Assembly (NCBI GenBank): GCA_903953895.1
Contig: CAJBLH010000030.1
Coordinates: forward strand, 1 to 64,000
From: an uncultured Desulfobacteraceae bacterium
GTDB lineage: Bacteria > Desulfobacterota > Desulfobacteria > Desulfobacterales > Desulfatirhabdiaceae
Length of the DNA: 64,000 nucleotides
Reading direction: 5' to 3'
Numbering within the stretch: the stretch's first letter is position 1; every line of letters starts with the position of its first letter. The notes beneath the pieces are model-generated. The model had not been told where the DNA came from, made no database searches, and was given only the letters and a program-made list of their open reading frames with translations. Positions 19,701-27,302 of the stretch are shown here, piece by piece. A program made the translations under genes and the position numbers.

Positions 19701-20406
19701 GGGCGGCGAGGAGTCCGTTCTCTACGACAACCTCAAATGGTCCGGCGAGGTCAAACGGGCCTTGGAGCAGGGGCTGGAGGATACCGTTCGCGATCTTCAG
19801 TATCACAGCAGAGAGATTGCCGACTTACCGGCCAACGGCATCCCCGGCGAACTGCGAAACGACCTCAAGGATGAGCTGGAACAGGTCGGTCAGCGCCTGA
19901 ACCGGGATGATTTCCACAAGCACGCGGCAGACCTTGCCACCACCCTGACCCGTATCCGCACACGGGTAGCCGATAGCGTTCGGGATATGGTAATTTCCCA
20001 GCAGGAAAGAATCCGCAGCGGAATTCATGACCTGCAGTGCCTGTCCGAATGGTCGGAATTTACCCAGGAAGAACAGCAGAACGTCATGGCCCAGGTTGAA
20101 AATATGGCGATTACGGCAACCGGGGATATGGCCGGTCTCAAGCAGCTTCTAAGTCGCGATTATGAAATATCCATTACCCTGACACGCCTGCGGGAGCGCA
20201 TTCAGTGCGAAGGGCAGGAACGGAAGAACAACCGCCTGATTGACGAAAAGCCGACGGGAGTCACCAAACTCCAGAAGTCGCTGACGATCCCCGCCAGAGT
20301 AACGACAAGTGACCAGTTGGATGGCATGATCCGCCAGTTCAAGGAATTGAAGGATCAGGCGCCGCATTATCAGGAAATCGATGTCACCATCACCCTAAAA
20401 GGATAG
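16789..20406 (+). CDS. brxC: BREX ATPase BrxC
   Basis: BrxC is the large AAA-type ATPase of BREX, needed for both host methylation and phage exclusion in studied type 1 systems. The 1205-residue product has the family N-terminus (TIRTLFDPNKNIQRPIEKV), Walker A GFYGSGKS at 73-80 and Walker B within ILFVIDEVGQYLG near 257-269. GKVWIIVTAQQTL follows as a sensor segment. The long helical C-terminal part resembles other BrxC/PglY proteins. It is followed by pglX after 7 bases. GC content is high and codon use is uniform through the gene. Confidence 0.95.
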   Translation: MTIRTLFDPNKNIQRPIEKVITYGASQEHRLKSEISEYVVTDSIETQFHKLLDKMQQAMEAGGENEVGVWVSGFYGSGKSSFTKYLGLSFDGVSFIDGTPFIQHLRDRLHDIRVKSLLTAVSNRFPAAVVMLDLASEMLAGATMEDVSTVLYYKVLQWAGYSRNLKVAALERRIESDGRRDEFTGNLAALFPGVSWKDIQNDPLAVDGLIPQIAHDMYPALFPTNTSFTSSTDGFFQFEVQRVEEMLDMVRRKSGREHILFVIDEVGQYLGSRDNLILNLDGLAKNLKRIGDGKVWIIVTAQQTLTEDDPRASLNSPQLFKLKDRFPIQVDLESSDIREICTRRLLGKSPAGADELGRLFDAQGQGLRHNTKLQDAKYYDADFSKETFIDLYPFLPAHFDILLHLLGALAKSTGGIGLRSAIKVIQDILVEGGDGKSPMADQPVGWLATTVTLYDSLDKDIRRAFPSIHQAVQKAFIRCPDSPIHQDIAKSVAILQILGNMPVTLQNLTSLIHPAVDAPSRSEEVRNAVEFLLNDPLVPLGSKDGQLCFLSEKLRDIEQERGNIPVRTLEGLRIFNEALRETFSPLPSARVMSTLVATSGLKVRSGSQESSLAGERETIQTLVEMVEPADFDTVATRIVEESRQRPAQSTLFLLGRNSADTDAVVGEIYRSQRIAQLHRTDPDQEVKDYCASQMDRATLLGQQLQQQVKRNLAPGLFIFRGQATAVTGLGQDVLEAAKKVMADVADQVFDRYGEAPVRAETSLAEQLLKAAGTHLASVTAKMDPLGLVQTVGGTPTIHTAHKALVSIRDFINQSGSVEGRRLLDKFSEAPFGWSQDTLRYLCAAMLVAGEIKLKVSGREVTAAGQQAIDALKTNNSFKPIGVTLRDERPPIEMLARAAERLTELLGEPIIPLEQDISKAAVKFFPRFQTDYAPLAEKLKAFGVAGDDRLRSVTQNIADLLFTDASDAPQRLGGEESVLYDNLKWSGEVKRALEQGLEDTVRDLQYHSREIADLPANGIPGELRNDLKDELEQVGQRLNRDDFHKHAADLATTLTRIRTRVADSVRDMVISQQERIRSGIHDLQCLSEWSEFTQEEQQNVMAQVENMAITATGDMAGLKQLLSRDYEISITLTRLRERIQCEGQERKNNRLIDEKPTGVTKLQKSLTIPARVTTSDQLDGMIRQFKELKDQAPHYQEIDVTITLKG

Positions 20407-20413
20407 TCGCCCC

Positions 20414-23400
20414 ATGGCATTCGATCAATCCACCCGAAACCGCCTGCAGAAATTCGTCAGCGATGCCCGCTCCCTTCTAAGCGAAGAGTTTACCCGTCAA
20501 CTGCAGAACGATTATGGTCTCGATCCTCTTACCGGTACCGTTTCTCCATTGGAAAACCTGGCACATCTCGACGACACCCGCCTGGAGACCGCCCGCATCC
20601 TGCGCGAAACCCTGGCCCATTATCTGCCATCGAGCCCATCGGGCGGCGCCAGGGAGGCGCTGGAACGGATCATCCGCGAACAGGCTTTCACCGTTCTGAA
20701 CCGTCTATCAGCCCTGCGGATGACCGAATCCCGAGGCATCCTGATCGAATCGGTGGGCAACGGCTACCAGTCCAAGGGGTTTCAACTGTATGAGCGGCTG
20801 GCCGGATCGGGTCTGGGTGAGATGGGTGACACCTACCGCTGTTATCTCTTCAGCATCTTCGATGAATTTGCCCTTGACCTGAAGGTTCTCTTTGACCGCT
20901 TCTCTCCCCAGGGGCGGCTTTTCCCCCGAGAAACGGCGCTGCTTGACCTGTTGAAACTTCTCAATGATCCGGAATTGGCTTACCTGTGGGCCGAGGATGA
21001 GACCATCGGCTGGGTCTATCAGTATTTCAATTCCAAGGAAGAGCGAAAGAAGATGCGGGATGAATCGGCTGCCCCGCGCAACAGCCGGGAGCTGGCTGTC
21101 CGCAATCAGTTCTTCACGCCGCGATATGTGGTGGAATTTCTTACTGACAACACCCTCGGGCGAATCTGGTATGAGATGACTCAGGGGAAAACTGGCCTTA
21201 AGGAATTCTGCCGCTATCTGGTCCGCCGACCTACTGAAATATTCCTGAAAGCGGGTGAAGTCGCGCCGGTACAGGCTGCTGGGGATGAAAACCTTTCCCA
21301 GGAAGAATTACTCAGGCAGCCAGTTTACATCCTCCATCGTCCGCTGAAAGACCCGCGAATCATACGGATGCTCGATCCGGCATGTGGCTCCATGCATTTT
21401 GGACTGTATTCCTTTGATTTGTACGAGAGGATTTACGAAGAAGCATGGGAATTGGAACTTCGGTTGGGGAGTGATGCCTTTGTCCGTGAAGCGGGCATGA
21501 AACCGCTTACCGAGACCTACCCTGACAAAGATACTTTTATGCGTGATGTTCCGCGCCTGATCATTGAACACAACATTCACGGCATCGACATCGATCCCCG
21601 TGCTGTGCAGATTGCCGGGCTTTCTCTATGGCTTCGCGCTCAGCGGAGCTGGCATAATCTTGGAGTGAAACCTGCCGACCGACCGCGTATCACGAGATCC
21701 AATATCGTATGCGCCGAACCGATGCCGGGTGAAGATGACATGCGCCGGGAGTTCACGGCCGGCCTCAAACCACGAGTGCTGGGGCAAATCGTGGATGAGG
21801 TGTTCGAGAAGATGAAACTTGCCGGTGAGGCAGGTTCGCTTCTCAAGATCGAGGAGGAGATAAAGGATGCCATCGACGAGGCCAAGAAGCAGTGGGGAGA
21901 ACAACCGAGACCTGTTCAGATGGAGCTTTTCGTCGGATCTGTTCCTGCAAAACCTGATCAAATGGAACTTCGCTTCGACGTAAAAGGGATCACCGACGAG
22001 CGGTTCTGGGATCAGGCGGAGGACTGCATTCTGGATGCCCTGAAGAACTATGCCGAACAGTCTGAAAACGGCAGGGCGATGCGGCGAAGACTGTTCGTGG
22101 AGGATGCGGCACGTGGGTTCGCTTTTATTGACCTATGCCGCAAGCGTTATGACGTGGTGCTGATGAATCCGCCGTTTGGGGAGCCATGCCAGCTTGCTAA
22201 ACAATGGATTTCCAGTGCTTTTCCAACCACCAAAAATGACATCCTTGGGCCTTTCCTCGAGAGAGCAATCAAATCTCTTCACAGCGGCGGTGCTGTCGGT
22301 GCAATCACAGCGCGAACAGCTTTTCAGCTTTCTTCAATGGCTGGTTTCAGGAAAGATCTCATTTTGAAAGAAACCACAATAAGGACATTTGCAGATTTTG
22401 GTGGCGAGGTACTAGACTCTGCAATGGTCAAGACAGCAGCCTACGCCTTGATTAAAGCAAGAGAAGATATGCATAGCGTCTTTATCAACCTTACGGACAC
22501 CTTTAACAAGGGCGAAAGGCTTGCGTTGGAGATCGCTAACGGACTCTCTAGCAAGAACGTTTTTTGGATCAAACAACAAGAGTTTATGCACATTCCAGGT
22601 GCCCCTTTTGCTTACTGGGCAGATAATGTAGTTCGCCAATGCTTTCAAAAATTGCCATCACTCGCGTCACTAAACGCCGAAGTGAAGCAAGGATTGGGAA
22701 CAACCGATGATTTTCGATTTGTAAGAGCTGTCTGGGAAGTATCATCGATATCGATAGGTATTGGCAAGAACTGGTATTTTTATGCCAAAGGTGGTGAAAG
22801 CAATGACTTCTATTCAGATATTCATTTAGTTGTAAATTGGGCTGAAGGTGGGCGTGAAATCTATGAATATAATGGAATTCCATATGGAGGTGCCGGTGCG
22901 CCCATTAGGAATCCTGCTTTTTATTTCAAGCCCGGTCTAACATACACAAGCTATACCAACAAGGGGTTTTCACCAAGGGTTTTACCTTCAGGCTGCATTT
23001 TTACTACAGCCGGGATGGGAATATTCGTTAATGATCCGTTGCCGCTGCTTAGTTTGCTCAACAGCCGGGTCATACAATTATTTCTCCTGACAATTACTGA
23101 CGAGAGAAAGTGGGAAGTTGGATATGTAAGTAGTATTCCGATTAAGAAATTGGATTCAGTTGAGAGCAACTGGCTATCTGAGCTTGCTATTCTCGGTTGG
23201 CGAGAGGCTATAACTTCAACTTTGTGGTGTGAAAACCAGCGTCTTTATTACGGACTCGTTGGAGCATCTCAAATTCCTACGCTTCGATCTGAAACGGAAC
23301 GTCGTAACAATGATTCTCGCAGTTCCGGCAACAAGTTGAGGCAACTTAGACATGAAATTGATGAGCGTGTGGCCAAATTATATGGTTTATCGAATCATCA

Positions 23401-24520
23401 TATTGAGTTTGTTGATACCCGATTAGGGATTACCACAGAAGAGAATCCACCGGTCGGAGATACAACAACGGATTTTATTTCCTTTTTTGTCGGAATCATT
23501 TTTGGCCGTTGGGACGTCCGCATCGCCCTCGACTCGACTCTCGCCCCTAAACTTCCCGACCCCTTCGATCCTCTGCCGTTCTGTTCGCCAGGAATGCTGG
23601 TCGGTCCGGACGGCATGCCCGCCGAACCGAACAACATCGTCAGCGAAGAGTGGCTTCGCGCCCGGCCGGACGCGAGCACACTGCCGCCTCCTGGCATGGT
23701 CAAGAACCCAATCATCCCGGATTCTGAGTACCCTCTTCACATTAATTGGTCCGGTATTCTGGTGGACGACGAAGACCATCCTGAAGATATCATCTCCCGA
23801 ATCCGGGAAGTCATTGAGGTCATTTGGAAAGAGAAGGCCGGCGATATCGAGCACGAGGCATGCGAAATCCTTGGCGTCCGCTCACTCAGGGATTACTTCG
23901 TCAAACCATCTGGTTTCTTTGCCGACCACCTGAAGCGCTACTCCAAAAGCCGACGCCAGGCACCGATCTATTGGGCTCTTTCCACGCCATCCGGTTCTTA
24001 TACCCTGTGGATATATTACCACCGGCTGAACGACCAGACTCTTTACACCTGTATCAATGACTTTGTCGAACCAAAACTCCGTGACATTGCCAATGAACTT
24101 TCCCGTCTGCATCAGAAGGCTGGCAGCCGCAGCCGTACCGATGAAAAGGAACTGGAAAGCCTCCAGGATTTCGAGATGGAACTGCAGGCGTTCCGCGATG
24201 AACTCCTCCGCATAGCCCGGCTCCCCTGGAAGCCGAACCTGAACGACGGCGTGCAGATCACCGCTGCCCCGCTCTGGAAGCTCTTCCAAATGCCCAAATG
24301 GAAGAAGACCCTGAAGGAAACCTGGGAGAAACTGGAAAAAGGCGATTACGACTGGGCACACCTGGCTTACAGCATCTGGCCCGACCGGGTGCGGGAGAAA
24401 TGCAGGAAAGACAAATCGCTTGCCATCGCCCACAATCTGGAAGAACTTTACGAAGAGCCGCCGGCTTCGGCCAAAAAGAAGCGGGGCAAGAAAAAAGGGG
24501 CCGTTGAGGATCAGGAGTAG
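20414..24520 (+). CDS. pglX: BREX DNA adenine methyltransferase PglX
   Basis: PglX methylates adenine in a short non-palindromic host motif, marking self DNA; in type 1 systems it also supports phage exclusion. The 1368-residue protein has an N-terminal helical region and the SAM-binding motif MLDPACGS near 319-326. The catalytic NPPF motif lies at 585-588, followed by a long specificity region and an acidic to lysine-rich C-terminus (KKKRGKKKG). From about 22190 to 23500 the DNA is visibly more AT-rich than both flanks: hand counts of 60-base lines give 42-45% GC inside, against 65% at 20581-20640. This suggests an exchanged specificity segment. The cargo block begins after the stop. Confidence 0.95.
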   Translation: MAFDQSTRNRLQKFVSDARSLLSEEFTRQLQNDYGLDPLTGTVSPLENLAHLDDTRLETARILRETLAHYLPSSPSGGAREALERIIREQAFTVLNRLSALRMTESRGILIESVGNGYQSKGFQLYERLAGSGLGEMGDTYRCYLFSIFDEFALDLKVLFDRFSPQGRLFPRETALLDLLKLLNDPELAYLWAEDETIGWVYQYFNSKEERKKMRDESAAPRNSRELAVRNQFFTPRYVVEFLTDNTLGRIWYEMTQGKTGLKEFCRYLVRRPTEIFLKAGEVAPVQAAGDENLSQEELLRQPVYILHRPLKDPRIIRMLDPACGSMHFGLYSFDLYERIYEEAWELELRLGSDAFVREAGMKPLTETYPDKDTFMRDVPRLIIEHNIHGIDIDPRAVQIAGLSLWLRAQRSWHNLGVKPADRPRITRSNIVCAEPMPGEDDMRREFTAGLKPRVLGQIVDEVFEKMKLAGEAGSLLKIEEEIKDAIDEAKKQWGEQPRPVQMELFVGSVPAKPDQMELRFDVKGITDERFWDQAEDCILDALKNYAEQSENGRAMRRRLFVEDAARGFAFIDLCRKRYDVVLMNPPFGEPCQLAKQWISSAFPTTKNDILGPFLERAIKSLHSGGAVGAITARTAFQLSSMAGFRKDLILKETTIRTFADFGGEVLDSAMVKTAAYALIKAREDMHSVFINLTDTFNKGERLALEIANGLSSKNVFWIKQQEFMHIPGAPFAYWADNVVRQCFQKLPSLASLNAEVKQGLGTTDDFRFVRAVWEVSSISIGIGKNWYFYAKGGESNDFYSDIHLVVNWAEGGREIYEYNGIPYGGAGAPIRNPAFYFKPGLTYTSYTNKGFSPRVLPSGCIFTTAGMGIFVNDPLPLLSLLNSRVIQLFLLTITDERKWEVGYVSSIPIKKLDSVESNWLSELAILGWREAITSTLWCENQRLYYGLVGASQIPTLRSETERRNNDSRSSGNKLRQLRHEIDERVAKLYGLSNHHIEFVDTRLGITTEENPPVGDTTTDFISFFVGIIFGRWDVRIALDSTLAPKLPDPFDPLPFCSPGMLVGPDGMPAEPNNIVSEEWLRARPDASTLPPPGMVKNPIIPDSEYPLHINWSGILVDDEDHPEDIISRIREVIEVIWKEKAGDIEHEACEILGVRSLRDYFVKPSGFFADHLKRYSKSRRQAPIYWALSTPSGSYTLWIYYHRLNDQTLYTCINDFVEPKLRDIANELSRLHQKAGSRSRTDEKELESLQDFEMELQAFRDELLRIARLPWKPNLNDGVQITAAPLWKLFQMPKWKKTLKETWEKLEKGDYDWAHLAYSIWPDRVREKCRKDKSLAIAHNLEELYEEPPASAKKKRGKKKGAVEDQE

Positions 24521-24521
24521 G

Positions 24522-24549
24522 TTTATTATCCAGGCGCTTGGATAATAAA
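24522..24549. promoter_or_regulatory. Inverted repeat, likely operator upstream of the AlbA_2 gene
   Basis: Perfect 10-base arms TTTATTATCC (24522-24531) and GGATAATAAA (24540-24549) surround an 8-base spacer, one base after the pglX stop. A further half-site TTATTATCC lies at 24598-24606, just before the AlbA_2 start, and more copies lie at the end of that gene. No T-run follows, so a protein-binding operator is more likely than a terminator. Confidence 0.6.
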
Positions 24550-24624
24550 ATTCATTTCTAAAAAATCAGACATGATATCGGCATGTTGTTTCTGACGTTA
24601 TTATCCGGATGAAGGGGATATTGC

Positions 24625-26154
24625 TTGAATACAAAGATTACGGGTAGAAAAACATCTTCTCGAAACGCTGCTTTGGTCCAGAAATTATGCGCGATGGATG
24701 AGACCGTCCGCTTCGAGTCGAAACGGGTTTCCGGGAAAATGGTACATAAAGCCATTGAAACGATTGTCGCCTTCGCAAATACCGAAGGCGGGCACCTGGT
24801 GCTCGGAATGGAAGATTTCAAAAAGGCCCAGGGAGATGACCGCCTGTTCGGTATTCAAGAGAACCCGGAAGCAGTTGATGAGCTGCGCCGAAAGATCGAG
24901 CATGGAATTACCCCTGCGCTCGATGGCGTTGGCTGGCGGACGATACCCTGTATCCTGCGGGATGGCACAGAAGGAGCACTTGTTGTCGTAGAGGTGCCAA
25001 AAAGCACAATGGCGCACTCTGTTGTGGAAGATGGTACATGGAAACGCCTGGAACGCGGCAACAGGGAAATGACCGCCAAAGAGGTGAACGAGCTTTGTTT
25101 TGCCCGTGGGGTGATCAGTGCAGAAACAGAAACCGTTCCGGTGCCGTTTGAGCTGCTTGATAACGACTATTGGAAGACCTTCTGCCAGATAAGGAAGCTG
25201 ACAACAGGCGATATCTGCGACAGGATGTTTCGTATCGGCCTTGCGAAAAAAATAAATGACGACCTGCAGCCGACCCGTGCAGCAGTCCTTTTGTTTGCTG
25301 AAGACCCGTCAGGGATTATGGCGTGCAAGGCGTCAATCCGTATTTTCCATTATACCGGGATACACATCGAACATGGCCCGGTACCAAACCTTATCAAGAA
25401 TCCCAAAACCATCTCCGGCCCGCTTATCCGCCAGATCGAGGATGCGTACGATTATGTCTTGAATGAAATTGCCGACGGGTTAAGACTGGCGGCTTCCGGT
25501 TTCGAAACGGTTCATCGTTATCCGACCCGTGTCATCAAGGAAGCTATTACCAATGCGGTGATTCACCGAGATTACCATATCAACCGCGATATCCACATTC
25601 GTATCTTCGACAATCGGATAGAGGTCGAAAGTCCCGGCCTTTTCCCAGGAAGCATAAAGCCTGAGACGCTGCTGACGGCCGGCTCTTTGAGTCGTAATTC
25701 CCTGATAGTCACTCATTTGCGGGATTTCCCCTTTCCACCGAACATCGATGCCGGCGAAGGCGTCCGCATGATGTTCTCGACCATGAAAGCGGTCGGCTTG
25801 TACCCGCCGATGTACTCCACGCGACCCTTTCTGCAACAGGATGGGGTCATGGTCGTCCTTCTGAATGAAGAACGCCCCCCCATCTGGGAACAGGTAAGTG
25901 ACTGGCTCGATCGCAACCAGATTATTACAAATGCCGATCTCTGCAAAATCGCCAATATCGATACGCTTGCGGCATCGAGACTCTTTACCAAGTGGGTTAC
26001 AAAAAACATGTTGATTCCGGACAAATCCAGGGGAAAACGCGGGACAAGATATTATAAGCCAGGACTGGCTGTCGATCGGTTATCTTTTATTTTATTATCC
26101 GACCACGAAGATAATAAAAAAATTAATGATGAAATATCTTATGATGACGAATAG
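24625..26154 (+). CDS. AlbA_2 domain protein with histidine-kinase-like ATPase domain
   Basis: The 509-residue protein has an N-terminal AlbA_2/Schlafen-type domain (MVHKAIETIVAFANTEGG and LVLGMED, about residues 30-150) and then a HATPase_c_4-type ATP-binding domain with N-box EAITNAVIHRDYH near 304-316. A glycine-rich lid DAGEGVRMM follows, with a winged-helix-like C-terminus. Proteins of this type are common in defence islands and act as transcription regulators or effectors; which applies here is unknown. It starts at TTG (24625) after GAAGGGG. TTTATTATCC-type sites lie before it, inside its 3' end and after it, consistent with autoregulation. Confidence 0.82.
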   Translation: MNTKITGRKTSSRNAALVQKLCAMDETVRFESKRVSGKMVHKAIETIVAFANTEGGHLVLGMEDFKKAQGDDRLFGIQENPEAVDELRRKIEHGITPALDGVGWRTIPCILRDGTEGALVVVEVPKSTMAHSVVEDGTWKRLERGNREMTAKEVNELCFARGVISAETETVPVPFELLDNDYWKTFCQIRKLTTGDICDRMFRIGLAKKINDDLQPTRAAVLLFAEDPSGIMACKASIRIFHYTGIHIEHGPVPNLIKNPKTISGPLIRQIEDAYDYVLNEIADGLRLAASGFETVHRYPTRVIKEAITNAVIHRDYHINRDIHIRIFDNRIEVESPGLFPGSIKPETLLTAGSLSRNSLIVTHLRDFPFPPNIDAGEGVRMMFSTMKAVGLYPPMYSTRPFLQQDGVMVVLLNEERPPIWEQVSDWLDRNQIITNADLCKIANIDTLAASRLFTKWVTKNMLIPDKSRGKRGTRYYKPGLAVDRLSFILLSDHEDNKKINDEISYDDE

Positions 26155-26186
26155 TTGTAAAGATGTTTATTATCCTGGAACGTAAA
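26087..26186 (+). repeat. 100-base direct repeat, copy 1 (3' end of the AlbA_2 gene)
   Basis: This segment covers the last 68 coding bases of the AlbA_2 gene, its stop and 32 bases beyond. It recurs at 27177-27276 with two differences in about 100 bases. The bases on the outer side of each copy differ, so the repeated unit is well delimited. Confidence 0.9.
26090..26119. promoter_or_regulatory. TTTTATTATC inverted repeat inside the AlbA_2 gene end
   Basis: Arms TTTTATTATC (26090-26099) and GATAATAAAA (26110-26119) with a 10-base spacer, closely related to the upstream palindrome at 24522. Another half-site TTTATTATCC is at 26166-26175. The same set is repeated at 27180-27209 and 27256-27265 in the second copy of the direct repeat, which lies just before the AAA ATPase gene. 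Confidence 0.55.
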
Positions 26187-26278
26187 CCGGAATCCAATAA
26201 GAGCCAAAGACTTTTTCCGGGCTGATGTTCCAAACCGCTGTCACTTAACCAATTGAGGCGGTCAGGCCGACCCGCTTG

Positions 26279-26707
26279 TTAACCATTGTTTTTTAATGAT
26301 TCTATAGCGTTAATAAATTCTCTCGGCTCAAACACTGGAAGTATCGAGTGTTTAAAGTCAGCGATATTTCTTGTTACAATATATTGGGCTCCCGAATGAC
26401 ACGCTGCCTCATGCAGAACTGCATCTTCAAAATCTGTGAATTTTGCGTCGGATGCATTTTGAAGCACCACGCGATTTACGGGGGCAATAACGAAAAGTGA
26501 AAGGAGGGATTTGATATGACGGGAAGCAGCCTGATGACCAAGTGCTTTTGTGGTGAGGTAATGAATGGTTGTAACTGTTGTTGCGCAAATGAACCCAATA
26601 ATTTCAGAATGTTCAACTTTGGACAACAGGAACGACGCATCGTTCGAAAATGGCTCTCTGTCCAAAAGGACATCCAGGATGATATTGGTGTCGAATAGGG
26701 TTTTCAT
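26279..26707 (-). CDS. PIN domain toxin (VapC-like)
   Basis: This 142-residue PIN-fold protein is a predicted Mg-dependent RNase toxin. It opens with LFDTNIILDVLLDREPF (first acidic residue D6) and has a conserved central acidic patch FTDFEDAVLHEAA and a late IVTRNIADFKHSILPVFEP. Its start overlaps the antitoxin stop by ATGA, the standard toxin-antitoxin arrangement. It runs against the BREX genes. It lies between the two copies of the 100-base repeat. Confidence 0.88.
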   Translation of the reverse strand: MKTLFDTNIILDVLLDREPFSNDASFLLSKVEHSEIIGFICATTVTTIHYLTTKALGHQAASRHIKSLLSLFVIAPVNRVVLQNASDAKFTDFEDAVLHEAACHSGAQYIVTRNIADFKHSILPVFEPREFINAIESLKNNG

Positions 26708-26946
26708 GAATACTTTTCTTCCAAATATTCTTTGTAAGTTTTTTCGTCCAACCCTTTCCCTTTTAGGATACCCCTCAACGATCTTACCGTTGGGGGTAAG
26801 GGTTCATCTCTCTTGATTTTCTCATTTTTAATAATTTCAAACAGATCAGAAACAATACGAGAGACGGACTTGCCCGTTTGTGATGAATATTCTTTTGCCG
26901 ATTCAATTAGATTATCGTCCATCCGTAGAGTCAATTTGGTTAGCAT
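26704..26946 (-). CDS. Ribbon-helix-helix type antitoxin (DUF6364-like)
   Basis: The 80-residue antitoxin has an N-terminal ribbon-helix-helix (KLTLRMDDNLIESAKEYSSQTGKSVSRI, read in two parts) that should bind the operator just upstream. A charged C-terminal tail should wrap the PIN toxin. AAAGGAG is well spaced from the ATG. It is the first gene of the pair, followed by the toxin with a four-base overlap. Confidence 0.85.
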   Translation of the reverse strand: MLTKLTLRMDDNLIESAKEYSSQTGKSVSRIVSDLFEIIKNEKIKRDEPLPPTVRSLRGILKGKGLDEKTYKEYLEEKYS

Positions 26947-26967
26947 TGAACACTCCTTTTTGCTTGA

Positions 26968-27013
26968 CGTATAAGTTATAATAAATGATACGCCATTTCG
27001 CTAAAGGAGTCAA
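26968..27013 (-). promoter_or_regulatory. Promoter and operator of the first toxin-antitoxin pair
   Basis: On the minus strand TTGACT (27008-27013), 17 bases, TATCAT (26985-26990). A 25-base imperfect palindrome 26968-26992, arms CGTATAAGTTAT and ATAAATGATACG (10 of 12 pair), covers the -10 region, a natural site for the ribbon-helix-helix antitoxin to repress its own promoter. Confidence 0.65.
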
Positions 27014-27027
27014 TTCAATCCGATTGG

Positions 27028-27133
27028 TTATAGACTTTGAGAAAATTCATTTCGCAAGGCAGCAGGGAGGAGATAATACTGTTGTATATCTCCGACCGAT
27101 AACGCCGCGAAATTATTTTTCTGAAAGTCTATA
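27028..27133. mobile_element. MITE-like palindromic element, copy A
   Basis: A 106-base element with terminal inverted repeats TTATAGACTTTGAGAAAA (left, one mismatch) and TTTTCTGAAAGTCTATA (right). An inner hairpin is centred on GGAGAT...ATCTCC. It differs from copy B (30839-30945) at four positions. It has no open reading frame of note, as expected of a non-autonomous element. It lies between the antitoxin promoter and the second copy of the 100-base repeat. Confidence 0.75.
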
Positions 27134-27176
27134 CCATCGTTTTCAGGGGATAAGACCTTGAAACACAACATGAGCC

Positions 27177-27276
27177 TTATTTTATTATCCGACCACGAAG
27201 ATAATAAAAACATAAATGATGAAATATCTTATGATGACGAATAGTTGTAAAGATGTTTATTATCCTGGAACGTAAA
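27177..27276 (+). repeat. 100-base direct repeat, copy 2 (detached 3' end of the AlbA_2 gene)
   Basis: A non-coding second copy of 26087-26186, with the same stop codon context and TTTATTATCC sites but no gene body in front of it. It ends 26 bases before the AAA ATPase start. This suggests the AlbA_2 and AAA genes were neighbours before about 990 bases with the first toxin-antitoxin pair arrived. The 356-base gap 26947-27302 is filled by the promoter/operator, MITE copy A and this repeat. Confidence 0.9.
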
Positions 27277-27302
27277 AAGGTGGCTGTAAAGGATGAAAAA
27301 AG

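Noticed and set aside
24522-24549. The palindrome after pglX as a transcription terminator
   Set aside because: There is no T-run, and related half-sites recur around the AlbA_2 gene, which favours an operator.
26225-26272. A tRNA-like stretch with CCAATTGAG on the plus strand (minus CTCAATTGG, like a D-loop)
   Set aside because: No cloverleaf with acceptor and anticodon stems can be drawn around it.
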